From: Anaeromassilibacillus sp. An200
Lineage (GTDB): Bacteria; Bacillota; Clostridia; Oscillospirales; Acutalibacteraceae
Length of the DNA stretch: 64,000 bases
Direction of reading: 5' to 3'
NCBI RefSeq assembly: GCF_002160025.1
Contig: NZ_NFJU01000014.1
Location: 1 to 64,000 of the forward strand
Below the pieces are notes generated by a model. It was not told the origin of the DNA and did not search any database. It was given only the letters and a program-made list of their open reading frames with translations. Below are positions 31,139 through 41,349 of the stretch, one piece after another (the stretch's first letter is position 1; each line of letters starts with the position of its first letter). A program made the translations under genes and the position numbers.

Positions 31139-33370
31139 TTATTCCTCGCGGCTGCGCGGCTTGTTCGTGTTGGCGAAGAAGCCGTTGCTCGCGCGCGGGC
31201 GATCCTCGCGGCGCGGGCCGTGATCACGGCGGGGACGGCGCGGAGCGTCGGAGATCTCGTTCTCCGGCACAAGGCCCTCCACCTCGATCAGCGCGTCGCG
31301 GCGGGACAGGTTCAGACGGCCCTTGTCGTCGATCTCAAGCACCTTGACCATCACCTCGTCGCCGACGTTCACCACGTCCGTCACTTTCTCGGTGCGCTTG
31401 ACGTCAAGCCGCGAGATGTGCACCAGGCCCTCCTTGCCGGGGGCGATCTCCACAAACGCGCCGAAGTCCATCAGGCGCGTGACCTTGCCCTTGTAAATGG
31501 CGCCCGGCTCCGGATCGTTCACGATCGTGTCGACAATCGACAGCGCGCGGCGGCAGTTGTCCGCGTCCAGGCCGGAGATAAAGACGTGTCCGTCCTCCTC
31601 CACGTCAACCTTCACGCCGCACTCGGCGCAGATCTTCTGGATGACCTTGCCGCCTGTGCCGATGACCTCGCGGATCTTGTCCACCGGGATGACGGTGCTC
31701 ATCATCTTCGGCGCGTACGGAGACAGCTCCTTGCGCGGCTCCGGAATGGCCTTGAGGATGATTTCGTCAATGATATAGTTGCGTGCCTTGTGCGTCTTTT
31801 CGAGGGCCTCCTTGACCATCTCCGGAAGCAGGCCGTCGATCTTCAGGTCCATCTGGATGGCCGTGATGCCTTCCTTCGTGCCCGCAACCTTGAAGTCCAT
31901 GTCGCCGAAGAAGTCCTCCAGGCCCTGGATGTCGACCATCGTCATCCAGCGGCTGCCCTCGGTGATCAGGCCGCAGGAAATACCCGCGACGGGAGCCTTG
32001 ATCGGCACGCCCGCGTCCATGAGAGCCAGCGTGGAGCCGCAGACGGAAGCCTGCGAGGTGGAGCCGTTGGAGCTGAGCACCTCGGAAACCAGGCGGTACG
32101 CATACGGGAATTCCTCCACCGGCGGGATGACCGGCAGCAGCGCGCGCTCCGCGAGAGCGCCGTGGCCGATCTCGCGGCGGCCGGGGCCGCGGCTGGGCTT
32201 CGTCTCGCCCACGGAGTAGGACGGGAAGTTGTACTGGTGCATGTAGCGCTTGAACTCCTCCTCGTCGATGCCGTCGAGCATCTGCTGATCGCTGACGGGG
32301 CCGAGGGTGGCCACGGTGAGCACCTGCGTCTGGCCGCGGGTGAACATGCCGGAGCCGTGTGTGCGCGGCAGCAGGCCGACCTCCGCGTCAAGCGGGCGCA
32401 TGTCGTCCATGCCGCGCCCGTCCACGCGCTTCTGCTCGTCGAGCAGCCAGCGGCGCACCACATATTTCTGCGTTTTATACAGGCACTCGTCGATCTGCGC
32501 CTCCTGCTCGGGATAGAGCGGATCGAAGTGCTCGTGAACTTTTTCATAAACGGGCTTCAGGCGGGCGTCGCGCACGTTCTTGTCGTCCGTGTCGAGCGCG
32601 GCCTGGATGTCCGCGAGAGCGAAGTCGCGCACAGCCTCCTGCATCTCGTCGCTGGCGTGCACGGCGGGGTAGGAGAACTTCGGCTTGCCGATCTGCGCCT
32701 GGATATCCTTGATGAAGGCGATGATCTTCTGGTTGGCCTCGTGGCCCGCGAGGATGCCGTTATACATCACCTCGTCGGAGACGATGTTCGCGCCAGCCTC
32801 GATCATCGGGATGCGCGTCTCGGTGGAGGCAACGGTGACAGCCATCTGGCTCACGGCGCGCTGGGCGGCGGTGGGGTTGATGACATACTCGCCATCGACC
32901 AGGCCGACGGAAACGCCGGAGATCGGGCCGTTCCACGGAATGTCGGAGATGGAGAGCGCGATACTCGTGCCGACCATGCCCGCGATCTCGGGGGCGCAGT
33001 CGTGATCCACACTCATCACGGTGCACACGACGGAAACGTCGTTGCGCATATCCTTCGGGAAGAGCGGGCGGATCGGGCGGTCGATCACGCGGCTGGTGAG
33101 GATGGCCTTGTCCGTCGGACGGCCCTCACGCTTCAGGAAGGAGCCGGGGATCTTGCCCACGGAGTACAGCTTCTCCTCGAAATCGACGGAGAGAGGGAAG
33201 AAGTCAACGCCCTCGCGGGGCTTCGCGGAAGCGGTGACAGCCACATGCACGACCGTGTCGCCGTAGCGCACGAGGCAGGCGCCGTTGGCAAGGCCCGCCA
33301 TCTTTCCGGTTTCAATCACCAGCGGACGGCCGGCGAAGTCAGTTTCAAACGTGCGGAAATTTTCAAACAC
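31139..33370 (-). CDS. pnp: Polyribonucleotide nucleotidyltransferase (PNPase)
   Basis: 743 residues. Two RNase PH domains, then KH (IREVIGTGGKVIQKI) and S1 (YKGKVTRLMDFGAFVEIAPGKEGLVHIS). It degrades RNA 3'-5' with phosphate and is part of the degradosome. The start is taken as GTG at 33370 because AAAAGGAGG sits nine bases upstream; ATG codons further upstream precede that ribosome binding site. The C terminus ends in a basic Arg-rich tail (RRPRRDHGPRREDRPR). It follows rpsO, the normal bacterial pairing. Confidence 0.97.
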   Translation of the reverse strand: MFENFRTFETDFAGRPLVIETGKMAGLANGACLVRYGDTVVHVAVTASAKPREGVDFFPLSVDFEEKLYSVGKIPGSFLKREGRPTDKAILTSRVIDRPIRPLFPKDMRNDVSVVCTVMSVDHDCAPEIAGMVGTSIALSISDIPWNGPISGVSVGLVDGEYVINPTAAQRAVSQMAVTVASTETRIPMIEAGANIVSDEVMYNGILAGHEANQKIIAFIKDIQAQIGKPKFSYPAVHASDEMQEAVRDFALADIQAALDTDDKNVRDARLKPVYEKVHEHFDPLYPEQEAQIDECLYKTQKYVVRRWLLDEQKRVDGRGMDDMRPLDAEVGLLPRTHGSGMFTRGQTQVLTVATLGPVSDQQMLDGIDEEEFKRYMHQYNFPSYSVGETKPSRGPGRREIGHGALAERALLPVIPPVEEFPYAYRLVSEVLSSNGSTSQASVCGSTLALMDAGVPIKAPVAGISCGLITEGSRWMTMVDIQGLEDFFGDMDFKVAGTKEGITAIQMDLKIDGLLPEMVKEALEKTHKARNYIIDEIILKAIPEPRKELSPYAPKMMSTVIPVDKIREVIGTGGKVIQKICAECGVKVDVEEDGHVFISGLDADNCRRALSIVDTIVNDPEPGAIYKGKVTRLMDFGAFVEIAPGKEGLVHISRLDVKRTEKVTDVVNVGDEVMVKVLEIDDKGRLNLSRRDALIEVEGLVPENEISDAPRRPRRDHGPRREDRPRASNGFFANTNKPRSREE

Positions 33371-33545
33371 TGGGGAAATCCTCCTTTTCATCGTCATGTC
33401 GCGGGACGGTTTCCCAGCCTTAGCAATAAAATCCGCGCCCCCGCGGGAGGCGTGCATTTCACTGCTAAAACGGGACCCTTCCCCCTTGCGCGGCGTTCGG
33501 GAAGGCGGGCATGCCGCGCCCGCCGCGTTCTCCCTAATGCCACAA

Positions 33546-33574
33546 AGGCAGGCGGAAACACGTCCCGCCTGCCT
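33546..33574 (-). terminator. Terminator between rpsO and pnp
   Basis: Minus strand GGCAGGCGG/CCGCCTGCC stem followed by TTTG. The remaining 33371-33545 leader of pnp contains GC-rich inverted repeats (GGCGGGCAT/GCCGC type) but no gene. Confidence 0.65.
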
Positions 33575-33589
33575 GAAATATGCTCTTTT

Positions 33590-33853
33590 TTACTTGCGGA
33601 TGCCCAGACGCTCGATCAGGGAACGATAACGCTCGATGTCGACGCGCATCAGATAGTTCAGCAGGTTTCTTCTCTGGCCGACCATCTTCAGCAGGCCGCG
33701 GCGGCTGTGGTGATCCTTCTGATGGGTCTTGAGGTGATCCGTCAGATCGTTGATGCGCTTCGTCAGAACGGCAACCTGAACCTCCGGGGAACCGGTGTCG
33801 CCCTCATGGGTCGCATACTCCTTGATAATCGCTGTCTTTTCTTCCTTCAGCAT
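33590..33853 (-). CDS. rpsO: 30S ribosomal protein S15
   Basis: 87 residues, standard S15 with [29 protein letters not shown] and [22 protein letters not shown]. It binds 16S rRNA helices in the platform. AGGTGG precedes the ATG. Its promoter lies over the end of ribF. Confidence 0.98.
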   Translation of the reverse strand: MLKEEKTAIIKEYATHEGDTGSPEVQVAVLTKRINDLTDHLKTHQKDHHSRRGLLKMVGQRRNLLNYLMRVDIERYRSLIERLGIRK

Positions 33854-33976
33854 GGAAAATTCCACCTTTCTGTTTTTGATTCTCCGGCGTCGCAGGCCAG
33901 GGCCGGTGAACGTCCCCGTCCGGGGCTTGCCCCCTGATCCGCGGAGCGGAAAAGCTGTGTGAAAAATCACTGGTAT

Positions 33977-34005
33977 AGTATAGCACAAATCTCACAGCTT
34001 GTAAA
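33977..34005 (-). promoter_or_regulatory. Promoter of rpsO-pnp
   Basis: Minus strand TTTACA (34000-34005), 17 bp, TATACT (33977-33982). The -35 box is within the last codons of ribF. Confidence 0.55.
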
Positions 34006-34894
34006 TGATTTTCTTCGCCGTTTCGCGGTCCCGCAGGATCTGCTCGTGCAGCTCGCTCAGGCCGGGAAACCGGCGTTCCTCGCGCACAAAGCCGTGCAGC
34101 TCGGTGCGCACGGTCTCGCCATACAGCTCGCGGCCGTGGTAGTCGGGCATCCAGGTTTCGCACAGCGGGCCGTCCGAGCCCACCGTCGGCTTGACCCCGA
34201 CATTTGCCACGCCGTAATATTTCTCCCCGCCCACATCCACAAGGGCGGCGTATACGCCGAAGCGCGGCAGAATGAAGCCGGGCGGGATCGGCTGGTTCAC
34301 CGTCGGGAAGCCGAGCGTGCGCCCGAGCTGCCTGCCGTGCTCCACCGGGAAATCGTAGGAGAAGGGCCGCCCAAGCAGGCGGTTTGCCTCCTCGATTTCG
34401 CCCTGCGCGATGAGCGATCGGATCCGCGTGCTGCTCACCGGCTTTCCGGCCAGCAGCACCGGCTCCTGCACCGTGACGGAGAAGCCCAGCTCATCCCCAA
34501 GCCGCACCAGATCCTGCACCGAGCCCGCGCCATTTTTTCCGAAATGGAAGTTAAAGCCGCAGCACACCCGTTTGGCGCGGCACACGCCCACCAGCACCTC
34601 GCGCACAAAGCGCTCCGCCTCCATCTCCCGGATGAGTGAGAACGGAATCGACCAGCACAGCTCCACGCCCAGCTCGCCGAGCAGCTCCAGCTTGCGATCC
34701 TGCGGCAGGAGCACCGGCGCGCCCTTGCCGCCCTCGCGCAGGATGTCCGTCTGGAAGGTGAATACCGCCGGGGCTTCGGGCCCGCCCATCGCGGCGGTGA
34801 TAACGCGCCGGTGGCCCATGTGCAGGCCGTCGAACACGCCGAGGGCGACGGCGGTGTCCTCCCCGGATGGGTGCAGGTCCTGATACAGCTTCAT
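33992..34894 (-). CDS. ribF: Bifunctional riboflavin kinase/FAD synthetase
   Basis: 300 residues. The N-terminal nucleotidyltransferase has GVFDGLHMGHRRVI and SSTRIRSLI; the C-terminal flavokinase has LGFPTVNQ and PYG-like VANVGVKPTVG. It makes FMN and then FAD. Its ATG overlaps the stop of truB (ATGA), so translation is coupled. No FMN riboswitch is seen nearby, as expected for a gene buried in this operon. Confidence 0.96.
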   Translation of the reverse strand: MKLYQDLHPSGEDTAVALGVFDGLHMGHRRVITAAMGGPEAPAVFTFQTDILREGGKGAPVLLPQDRKLELLGELGVELCWSIPFSLIREMEAERFVREVLVGVCRAKRVCCGFNFHFGKNGAGSVQDLVRLGDELGFSVTVQEPVLLAGKPVSSTRIRSLIAQGEIEEANRLLGRPFSYDFPVEHGRQLGRTLGFPTVNQPIPPGFILPRFGVYAALVDVGGEKYYGVANVGVKPTVGSDGPLCETWMPDYHGRELYGETVRTELHGFVREERRFPGLSELHEQILRDRETAKKIIYKL

Positions 34895-35829
34895 GCTTGT
34901 GTCTCCTTTCTTCCCGGATCCGCCGGGGCGGGGCCGCAGAACAGGCGCAGCACGCGCAGCTCCCCTCCGGCTGTCTCCGCCAGCCCGAGGAAGCGCATGT
35001 CCGGCCCGAGTACGCGCAGGCGTTCCCCGTCCGGGAGTGCCTTTCCCCGCAGGGACGTGCGGGCGGCATCGAGCGCGCCGCCGTTTGCAAAGCGCGCCGC
35101 CTGCGCCGCGCTCACCGTCACCGCCGGGTATACGGAGAACAATCCCTCCACGGGACGCACAAGGGCGGACAGGTCGTCTGTTTCCGCCAGACGGCGGGCT
35201 TCGTCGAGCGGTACGGCGTCCGCGAGCGAAAAGCCGCACGCGCGTGTGCGGCGCAAAGCCGTCATCGTGCCGAGCGTCCCGGCCGCCGCCGCCAGATCCT
35301 CAATCAGGGCGCGGATATACGTCCCCTTGGAGCAGGAGACCAGCAGCTCCCCGGTCTGCCGTTCTTCGTCAAACGACAGCAGCTCCAGCCGCGCGATCGT
35401 GATGGGCCGCGCTTCGCGCTCGACCTCGATTCCCTTGCGGGCCAGCTCGTAGAGCCGCTTGCCGTCCTTCTTGATCGCCGAGTACATGGGCGGGATCTGC
35501 AAAATGTCCCCGCGAAAGCGCGGCAGCACGGCGGCCAGAGCCTCGCGCGAAATGCGCGCGTCCGTTTGCCCGATCGCCTGGCCGGTGCGGTCGCCCGTGT
35601 CGGTGCGCGTGCCGAGCGCAAAGGCCGCCCGATACTCCTTCTCCGTGTCCGGCAGCAGCGCTTCCGCCCGCGTCGCGCGGCCCAGCAGCAGCGGCAGCAC
35701 GCCGGTGGCCATCGGGTCAAGCGTGCCGGTGTGGCCGATCTTTTTCTGCCCGAACAGCCGCCGTGCCACAGCCACCGCGTCAAAGGAGGTGAAGCCCTCC
35801 GGCTTATCCAGAATGAAAACTCCCGTCAT
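34891..35829 (-). CDS. truB: tRNA pseudouridine(55) synthase
   Basis: 312 residues. Catalytic motif GHTGTLDPMATGVLPL (Asp near residue 40), then KKEYRAAF-like EKEYRAAFALGTRTDTGD and SCSKGTYIRALIEDL. It makes pseudouridine 55 in the T loop. ATG at 35829 is chosen for AAGGAGG seven bases before it; GTG at 35835 is possible. It follows rbfA after 91 bp holding a 13-bp GC hairpin. The nrnA gene usually found between rbfA and truB is missing. Confidence 0.96.
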   Translation of the reverse strand: MTGVFILDKPEGFTSFDAVAVARRLFGQKKIGHTGTLDPMATGVLPLLLGRATRAEALLPDTEKEYRAAFALGTRTDTGDRTGQAIGQTDARISREALAAVLPRFRGDILQIPPMYSAIKKDGKRLYELARKGIEVEREARPITIARLELLSFDEERQTGELLVSCSKGTYIRALIEDLAAAAGTLGTMTALRRTRACGFSLADAVPLDEARRLAETDDLSALVRPVEGLFSVYPAVTVSAAQAARFANGGALDAARTSLRGKALPDGERLRVLGPDMRFLGLAETAGGELRVLRLFCGPAPADPGRKETQA

Positions 35830-35870
35830 GCGCACTCCTCCTTCGTTTCTTCCCGCGCGGCCTGCGCAAA

Positions 35871-35900
35871 CGGGGGCGGCGGGCTGTCCCGCCGCCCCCG
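35871..35900. other. GC hairpin between rbfA and truB
   Basis: A perfect 13-bp stem (35871-35883 with 35888-35900), four-base loop, no T run. Possible RNA processing or stabilising element. Confidence 0.55.
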
Positions 35901-35920
35901 TCCGTGGCCTGCGTGTGGCG

Positions 35921-36280
35921 TTATGATTCGGTGTCGTCCTTTTCCAGATCGTGCAGGATCCGGCTGATGTTCGCGCTGTATTCGATGGAATCCGTCGCCT
36001 TGAAGATCAGCTCCGGCACATGGCGCAGCTGGAGCCTGCGGCCCAGCTCACGCCGCAGGAAGCCGGAGGCCGAGCGCAGGCCCTGCACGGCCGTTTTCGC
36101 CCGATCCAGCCCCTCCATGGCGCTGACGTATACGGTGCAGTAAGACAGGTCGTTCGTGACCTCCACGCGCACAATGCTCAGAAGCATGTTCTGCGTGCGC
36201 GGATCCTTGAGCTCGCGCAGCAGCGCGGAGAGCTCGCGGCGGATGTCCTCCGTCGTTCTTCCCAGCTTGTGGCCCGGCAT
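35921..36280 (-). CDS. rbfA: 30S ribosome-binding factor A
   Basis: 119 residues. KH-like fold with IRRELSALLRELKDPRTQNMLLSIVRVEVTNDLSYCTVYVS and ELGRRLQLRHVPELIFKATDSIEY. It helps late 30S maturation. It lies 24 bp after infB in the canonical operon. Confidence 0.95.
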   Translation of the reverse strand: MPGHKLGRTTEDIRRELSALLRELKDPRTQNMLLSIVRVEVTNDLSYCTVYVSAMEGLDRAKTAVQGLRSASGFLRRELGRRLQLRHVPELIFKATDSIEYSANISRILHDLEKDDTES

Positions 36281-36304
36281 AGCGGGACCCCCTTTCCCGG
36301 GGCG

Positions 36305-38932
36305 TCAGGACTCGCGGTATTCCTCCATGACGAAGGCCTCGAGAATGTCGCCCTCCTTGATATCGTTGAAGCGTTCCAGGCCGATGCCGCAGTCGTAGCC
36401 GTCCGCGACCTCCTTGACGTCGTCCTTGAAGCGGCGCAGGGACGCGATTTTGTCCTCCGTGATGACGATGCCGTCGCGCACGACGCGGATCTGCGCGGCG
36501 CGGGTGATCTTGCCCGAGATGACGTGCGAGCCGGCGATCGTGCCGACGCTGCTGATCTTGTAGACCTCGCGGACCTCGGCGCGGCCCAGGGCGACCTCGC
36601 GGAACTTCGGCGCGAGCATGCCCTTCATCGCGGACTCAATCTCTTCGATGCAGTCGTAGATGATGCGGTACAGGCGCATGTCGACGCTGTCGCGCTTGGC
36701 GTTGGCCTCGGCCACCGGATCGGGGCGCACGTTGAAGCCGACGATGATGGCGTTGGAAGCGTTGGCGAGCATGACGTCGGACTCGTTGATCGCGCCCACG
36801 CCGCCGTGGATGACCACCACGCGGACCTCCTCGTTCGAGAGCTTCTCGAGCGACTGGCGCACGGCCTCGACGGAGCCCTGCACGTCGGCCTTGACGATGA
36901 TCTTGAGCTCCTTCATCTCGCCCTGCTGCATCTGATCGAAGAGGTTGTCAAGCGTGACCTTCGTGCGGGAGTTGAACATTTCCTCCTTCTGCTCGTTGCG
37001 GCGCTGCTCGACCAGCTCACGCGCCAGGCGCTCGTCGGAAACGGCGTTGAAGATATCGCCGCCCACCGGCACATCGTCCAGGCCCGTGACCTCCACCGGC
37101 ACACTCGGGCCCGCCTCGTGGATGCGGCGGCCGTGCTCGTCGGTCATGGCGCGCACGCGGCCCACCGTCATGCCTGCCACGACAATGTCGCCGGTGTGCA
37201 GGGTGCCGTTCTGCACCAGCACGGTGGCCACCGGGCCGCGGCCCTTGTCCAGGCGCGCCTCGATGACCGTGCCCTTCGCGGCGCGGTCCGGGTTCGCCTT
37301 GAGCTCCTTCATGTCCGCCACCAGCGTGACCATCTCAAGCAGATCGTCGATGCCGTCGCCCGTGAGCGCGGAGACGGGGATGCACGGCGTGTCGCCGCCC
37401 CACTCCTCCGGCACCAGCTCATGCTCGGTCAGCTGCTGGAGCACGTGATCCGGGTTTGCGCCCGGCTTATCCATCTTGTTGATCGCGACGATGATGCTCA
37501 CATTCGCGGCCTTCGCGTGGTTGATGGCTTCGATCGTCTGCGGCATGATGCCGTCGTCCGCCGCCACCACGAGGATCGCGATGTCCGTCACCTGCGCGCC
37601 GCGGGCACGCATCGTGGTGAACGCGGCGTGGCCGGGCGTGTCGAGGAAGGTGATCGTGCGATCGCCCAACTGCACGCGGTACGCGCCGATGTGCTGGGTG
37701 ATGCCGCCCGCCTCGGTGGCCGTAACGTGCGCGTTGCGGATCTTGTCGAGCAGGGAGGTCTTGCCGTGGTCGACGTGGCCCATCACGACCACGACCGGGG
37801 CGCGCGGCACGAGGTTCTCGTCGTCGTCCTCGCTGTCGTCGATGATGCGCTCCTCGATGGTGACGACGACCTCCTTCTCCACCTTCGCGTGGAATTCCAT
37901 CGCGACAAGGGAGGCGGTGTCAAAGTCGATGACATCGTTGATCGACGCGAACACGCCCAGGCCCATCAGCTTCTTGATGACCTCCGCCGCCGTCGCCTTC
38001 AGGCGCAGGGCCAGCTCGCCCACGGTGATCTCGTCCGGCACCTGGATCGTCATGTGCTTCTGCTTTCTCTCCAGCGCGATGCGGCGCATCCGCTCGGCCT
38101 CCGTCTCCTTGCGGGAGTTGCGGGGCTTGCCGCGGTACTGGCTGCTGCGCTGCGTGAGCTTCTGCTTCTGCACGGTGTTCTCCACCTTCATCTTCTCGGA
38201 AGCGAGGCGGTCGTACTTTTCATTGTATTTTTCCAGCTCCACATGGGACGCGCGCGTGTCAACGATGCGGCCCTCGGGACGGCGCACCACGTTGTCCTGC
38301 TGTGCGTTCTGGGCGGGCTGCTGGGCGGCAGGGCGTGCCTGCTGCTGTGCCGCCGGGCGCTGCTGGGGCGCGGGCTGCGCGTTCGCACGGTTCTGGTTAT
38401 TCCCATTGTTCTGCGGGGCACGGCGATCGTTCTGCCGCTGCCCGTTCTGGGCGTTCTGGCCGTTCGGGCGGTTCGGATTGTTCTGCCGCCGGTCGCTGCC
38501 GTTGTTCTGCGGGGCGCGGCGATCATTCTGGCGCTGTCCGTTCTGTGCGTTCTGCGGCGCGCGGTCGTTTCTGCCGCCGTTCTGCCGGGCAGGCTGCTGG
38601 GCGGGCTGCTGCGCCGCTGGGGCCTCCTTCGCGGGCGCTTCCTTCGCGGCGGGCTTGCGGGCCGGCTCTTCCTGCTTCGGCGCGGGAGCAGCCTTTGGCT
38701 CCTCCTCCGCTGTCACGGTCACCTCCGGCTCACGGCCGGACGCGAAGTAATCGTCCAGGCTTGCGGAGGAGTGGCTCTGGGTGAAGCTCTCAAACACGAC
38801 GTCGAGCTCCTCCTCGGTGAGCGCCGTCATGTGCTTCTTTGTCTCCCCGCAGTATTTCTGCAGCGTGTCAAGGACCTCCTTGTTCGGGACGTTCAGATCC
38901 TTGGCGACCTCGTGGACTCTGTATTTAATCAT
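36305..38932 (-). CDS. infB: Translation initiation factor IF-2
   Basis: 875 residues. An N-terminal IF2_N domain ([22 protein letters not shown]) is followed by a long disordered part rich in Asn, Gln, Arg and Pro (about 100-250) with internal repeats. The second IF2_N ([17 protein letters not shown]) precedes the GTPase domain: GHVDHGKT (about 383-390), [15 protein letters not shown]. Domains II-IV follow. It brings fMet-tRNA to the 30S subunit. The ATG at 38932 overlaps ylxQ by 8 bp. Confidence 0.97.
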   Translation of the reverse strand: MIKYRVHEVAKDLNVPNKEVLDTLQKYCGETKKHMTALTEEELDVVFESFTQSHSSASLDDYFASGREPEVTVTAEEEPKAAPAPKQEEPARKPAAKEAPAKEAPAAQQPAQQPARQNGGRNDRAPQNAQNGQRQNDRRAPQNNGSDRRQNNPNRPNGQNAQNGQRQNDRRAPQNNGNNQNRANAQPAPQQRPAAQQQARPAAQQPAQNAQQDNVVRRPEGRIVDTRASHVELEKYNEKYDRLASEKMKVENTVQKQKLTQRSSQYRGKPRNSRKETEAERMRRIALERKQKHMTIQVPDEITVGELALRLKATAAEVIKKLMGLGVFASINDVIDFDTASLVAMEFHAKVEKEVVVTIEERIIDDSEDDDENLVPRAPVVVVMGHVDHGKTSLLDKIRNAHVTATEAGGITQHIGAYRVQLGDRTITFLDTPGHAAFTTMRARGAQVTDIAILVVAADDGIMPQTIEAINHAKAANVSIIVAINKMDKPGANPDHVLQQLTEHELVPEEWGGDTPCIPVSALTGDGIDDLLEMVTLVADMKELKANPDRAAKGTVIEARLDKGRGPVATVLVQNGTLHTGDIVVAGMTVGRVRAMTDEHGRRIHEAGPSVPVEVTGLDDVPVGGDIFNAVSDERLARELVEQRRNEQKEEMFNSRTKVTLDNLFDQMQQGEMKELKIIVKADVQGSVEAVRQSLEKLSNEEVRVVVIHGGVGAINESDVMLANASNAIIVGFNVRPDPVAEANAKRDSVDMRLYRIIYDCIEEIESAMKGMLAPKFREVALGRAEVREVYKISSVGTIAGSHVISGKITRAAQIRVVRDGIVITEDKIASLRRFKDDVKEVADGYDCGIGLERFNDIKEGDILEAFVMEEYRES

Positions 38933-39278
38933 CAATAGAATCAACCTCCTCAGTCATTCCTGCCGGCGCTGCTTCCTCCAGCATCGCCCTGAGCTTTCCG
39001 GCGAAGCCGCTGTCGTTCACGGCGAGGATCCCGGTCCGTTTCCCCACCGAGAAAGCGATTTCGTCCATCGTGACGCCGGCGGGAAGCACCGGCGTGCTGG
39101 CTGCCTGCGCTGCGGCGCGCGCGCTGCGCTCCGAACGCTCGGACAGATCCGACGCGAGCAGCAGAAGCTTTGTCTTTCCCTTCTGCATGGCTTCCTGTGC
39201 GGCGTCGGCTCCCATGGAAAGCTTCTGGGCCCTTCTGGCGATGCCAAGGAAGGACAGAAGCCTCTCCTTCTCATTCAT
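38925..39278 (-). CDS. ylxQ: L7Ae-family RNA-binding protein YlxQ
   Basis: 117 residues with the L7Ae/L30e/S12e/Gadd45 fold: [40 protein letters not shown] and [25 protein letters not shown]. It probably binds a kink-turn RNA. Its start overlaps ylxR by 8 bp, and its end overlaps infB. Confidence 0.93.
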   Translation of the reverse strand: MNEKERLLSFLGIARRAQKLSMGADAAQEAMQKGKTKLLLLASDLSERSERSARAAAQAASTPVLPAGVTMDEIAFSVGKRTGILAVNDSGFAGKLRAMLEEAAPAGMTEEVDSIDD

Positions 39279-39540
39279 TCCGGCTCAATTCCTCCTCCAT
39301 CCGGTCGTAAACCGTGTCGGGGATCCGGCAGGAAAACGCCCGTTCCAGCCTGCGCGCCTTGCGCGCTGCCTTCAGGCACTCCGCGCTCCTGCACACATAG
39401 GCGCCCCGTCCCGGCTTTTTGCCGGTCAGGTCAAGGGAAACCTCTCCCTCGGGGGATTTGACCACCCGCACCAGCTCTTTTTTCGGTTTCATCTCGCCGC
39501 AGCCGGTGCACATTCTCATCGGGATTTTCTTTTGGTGCAT
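39271..39540 (-). CDS. ylxR: YlxR family protein (DUF448)
   Basis: 89 residues. MRMCTGCGEMKPKKELVRVVKSPEGEVSLDLTGKKPGRGAYVC is the family signature with two Cys pairs. Family members bind RNA or act as regulators of rnpB or metabolism. ATG at 39540 or an upstream GTG at 39552 could start it. It lies between nusA and ylxQ, as in other Firmicutes. Confidence 0.94.
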   Translation of the reverse strand: MHQKKIPMRMCTGCGEMKPKKELVRVVKSPEGEVSLDLTGKKPGRGAYVCRSAECLKAARKARRLERAFSCRIPDTVYDRMEEELSRNE

Positions 39541-39571
39541 CACGCGGGTCACCTCGCTTCTTTTCTGGGGT

Positions 39572-40807
39572 TTATTCGGCCTCTTCGGAAGCGGGGGCGG
39601 TCTCAGGCGCCGCCTCCGCAGGCGCTTCGGCTTCGGGCTGTGCGCCCGTCTCCTGCGGCGCCGCTTCCTCCTGGGCCGGGGTTTCTTCCTCTTCCTTTAT
39701 GGGGGCGGGCTCTTCGTCCTCCCCGTAAAAGCCGCTTTCGGGCTTGATGTCAATCTTCCAGCCGGTCAGCTTCGCGGCCAGGCGGGCGTTCTGGCCCTTG
39801 TTGCCGATGGCGAGGGAGAGCTGGCTGTCCGGCACGGTCACGCGGCAGGAGCGGGAACCGTCCTGCGCCACCGTGACGCTCACCACGTCCGCCGGGGAGA
39901 GCGCCGAGGCGATGAACTTCGCCGGATCGTCGCTGTACTCCACGATGTCAATTTTTTCGCCGCCGAGCTCCTCGACGATGCTCGACACACGGCTGCCGCG
40001 CGCTCCGATGCACGCGCCGATGGCGTCGACGTCCGGGTTGTGGCTGACAACGGCCAGCTTTGTGCGGGAACCGGCTTCGCGGGAGACGGCCTTGATCTCC
40101 ACGGTGCCGTCGTAGATCTCGGGTACTTCGGTTTCAAACAGCCGCTTGACGAGATCCGGGTGCGTGCGGGAGATAACGGCGCGCGGCCCGCGCTCGGTCT
40201 CGCGCACATCCACGACGTACACGCGGATATGTTTGCCCTCCTCGAGCACCTCGCCGCCCACCTGCTCGGAGCGCGGCAGCACAGCCTCGGCCTTGCCGAT
40301 GCGCAGCGTCGCGGCCCCGGTGCGCGGGTCGATGCGCTCCACCAGCGCGCTGACCAGCTCTTGGTTCTTGCTCTGGAACTCCTGCATCATCTGGCCGCGC
40401 TCGCCGTCGCGGATGCCCTGGCGGATGATGTTGCGGGCCGTCTGCGCCGCGATGCGCCCGAATTCCTTGGTGTTCATCGTCACATACACGTCGTCGCCGA
40501 CCTCGACGGTGGGATCGATCTTGCGTGCCTTCTCGAGCAGGACCTCCTTACCGGGCTCCCACACGTCGTCGACGGCGATCATCTTCAGCCGCACCTCAAA
40601 CATGCCGGTCTCCGGGTTCAGGTCGATGACAGCGTCCTCGTTGTCATAGCTGTTCTTGCACGCTGTGAGAATGGCCTTCTTGATCTTCTCCAGCATGAAG
40701 TCCACGGGGATGCCGCGCTCCTTTTCGAGCAGCTCCAGCGCCTCAAAAATCTCATTTTTATTGTTTTCGGGCTTGTCGTTCTTTTTCTTCGCAGATCTCC
40801 CTGCCAT
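39572..40807 (-). CDS. nusA: Transcription termination/antitermination factor NusA
   Basis: 411 residues. N-terminal RNA-polymerase-binding domain, S1 domain (EVLEEGKHIRVYVVDV region), and KH1/KH2 with ACIGARGSRVSSIVEELGGEKIDIVEYSDDPAKFIASAL and IGNKGQNARLAAKLTGWKIDIK. It modulates pausing, termination and antitermination. An extra acidic tail of about 50 residues rich in Glu, Ala and Pro extends the C terminus. ATG at 40807 follows GGAGGG; rimP ends one base before it. Confidence 0.96.
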   Translation of the reverse strand: MAGRSAKKKNDKPENNKNEIFEALELLEKERGIPVDFMLEKIKKAILTACKNSYDNEDAVIDLNPETGMFEVRLKMIAVDDVWEPGKEVLLEKARKIDPTVEVGDDVYVTMNTKEFGRIAAQTARNIIRQGIRDGERGQMMQEFQSKNQELVSALVERIDPRTGAATLRIGKAEAVLPRSEQVGGEVLEEGKHIRVYVVDVRETERGPRAVISRTHPDLVKRLFETEVPEIYDGTVEIKAVSREAGSRTKLAVVSHNPDVDAIGACIGARGSRVSSIVEELGGEKIDIVEYSDDPAKFIASALSPADVVSVTVAQDGSRSCRVTVPDSQLSLAIGNKGQNARLAAKLTGWKIDIKPESGFYGEDEEPAPIKEEEETPAQEEAAPQETGAQPEAEAPAEAAPETAPASEEAE

Positions 40808-40808
40808 C

Positions 40809-41312
40809 TTAACTGTTCCCTCCATCCACGTCCTCGTCGTCCAGCAGGCGCACCTTGGAAACGGCCGCCTTTTCCAGCGTGAGCGGCTCTTCGCTGCCCG
40901 CGTCCAGCGTCATGACGTTGTTTTCATACCCTGTGAGCGTTCCGCGCACCTCGCGCCTGCCGTCCGGAAGCGGGCGGATCAGCCGCACCAGCACCGGCGC
41001 GCCCAGAAAGGCGGCAAAGTGCTCCGGCCTTGTCAGCTCGCGCCCCAGCCCGGGGGAGCAGACCTCCAGGCAGTATTCCCGGTCGATGGGATCCAGCGCG
41101 TCGAGCGGATCGTTGACGGCGCGGCTCATCGCCACACAGTCGTCGATGCCGATCCCGCCGGGCTTGTCAATATAGATGCGCAGGAACCAGTCCGCGCCCT
41201 CCTTGACGAAGCGGACGTCCCACAGAAGATAGCCAAGGCTCTCCGCGATTGGCCCGGCCAGCTGCCGGACAACGGCGGCGGTGTTCCCGCCTTTTTTCTT
41301 CTCAGCCAACAC
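40809..41312 (-). CDS. rimP: Ribosome maturation factor RimP
   Basis: 167 residues. LLWDVRFVKEGADWFLRIYIDKPGGIGIDDCVAMSRAVNDPLD and EYCLEVCSPGLGRELTRPEHF are family signatures. It assists 30S assembly. The start is a GTG at 41312 behind AAGGAGAGG; it is the first gene of the nusA operon. Confidence 0.95.
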   Translation of the reverse strand: MLAEKKKGGNTAAVVRQLAGPIAESLGYLLWDVRFVKEGADWFLRIYIDKPGGIGIDDCVAMSRAVNDPLDALDPIDREYCLEVCSPGLGRELTRPEHFAAFLGAPVLVRLIRPLPDGRREVRGTLTGYENNVMTLDAGSEEPLTLEKAAVSKVRLLDDEDVDGGNS

Positions 41313-41349
41313 CCGTCACCTCTCCTTGAAAATTGGGATAATACAAACA

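Noticed and set aside
31130-33937. 935-codon plus-strand frame opposite pnp and rpsO
   Set aside because: It mirrors the codon pattern of pnp, has no ribosome binding site and no family motifs.
33854-33991. FMN riboswitch near ribF or an RFN element
   Set aside because: No conserved RFN core was visible; ribF is expressed inside the translation operon.
35951-38938. 995-codon plus-strand frame opposite infB and rbfA
   Set aside because: Shadow frame of the highly biased infB sequence; the real genes on the other strand have full motifs.
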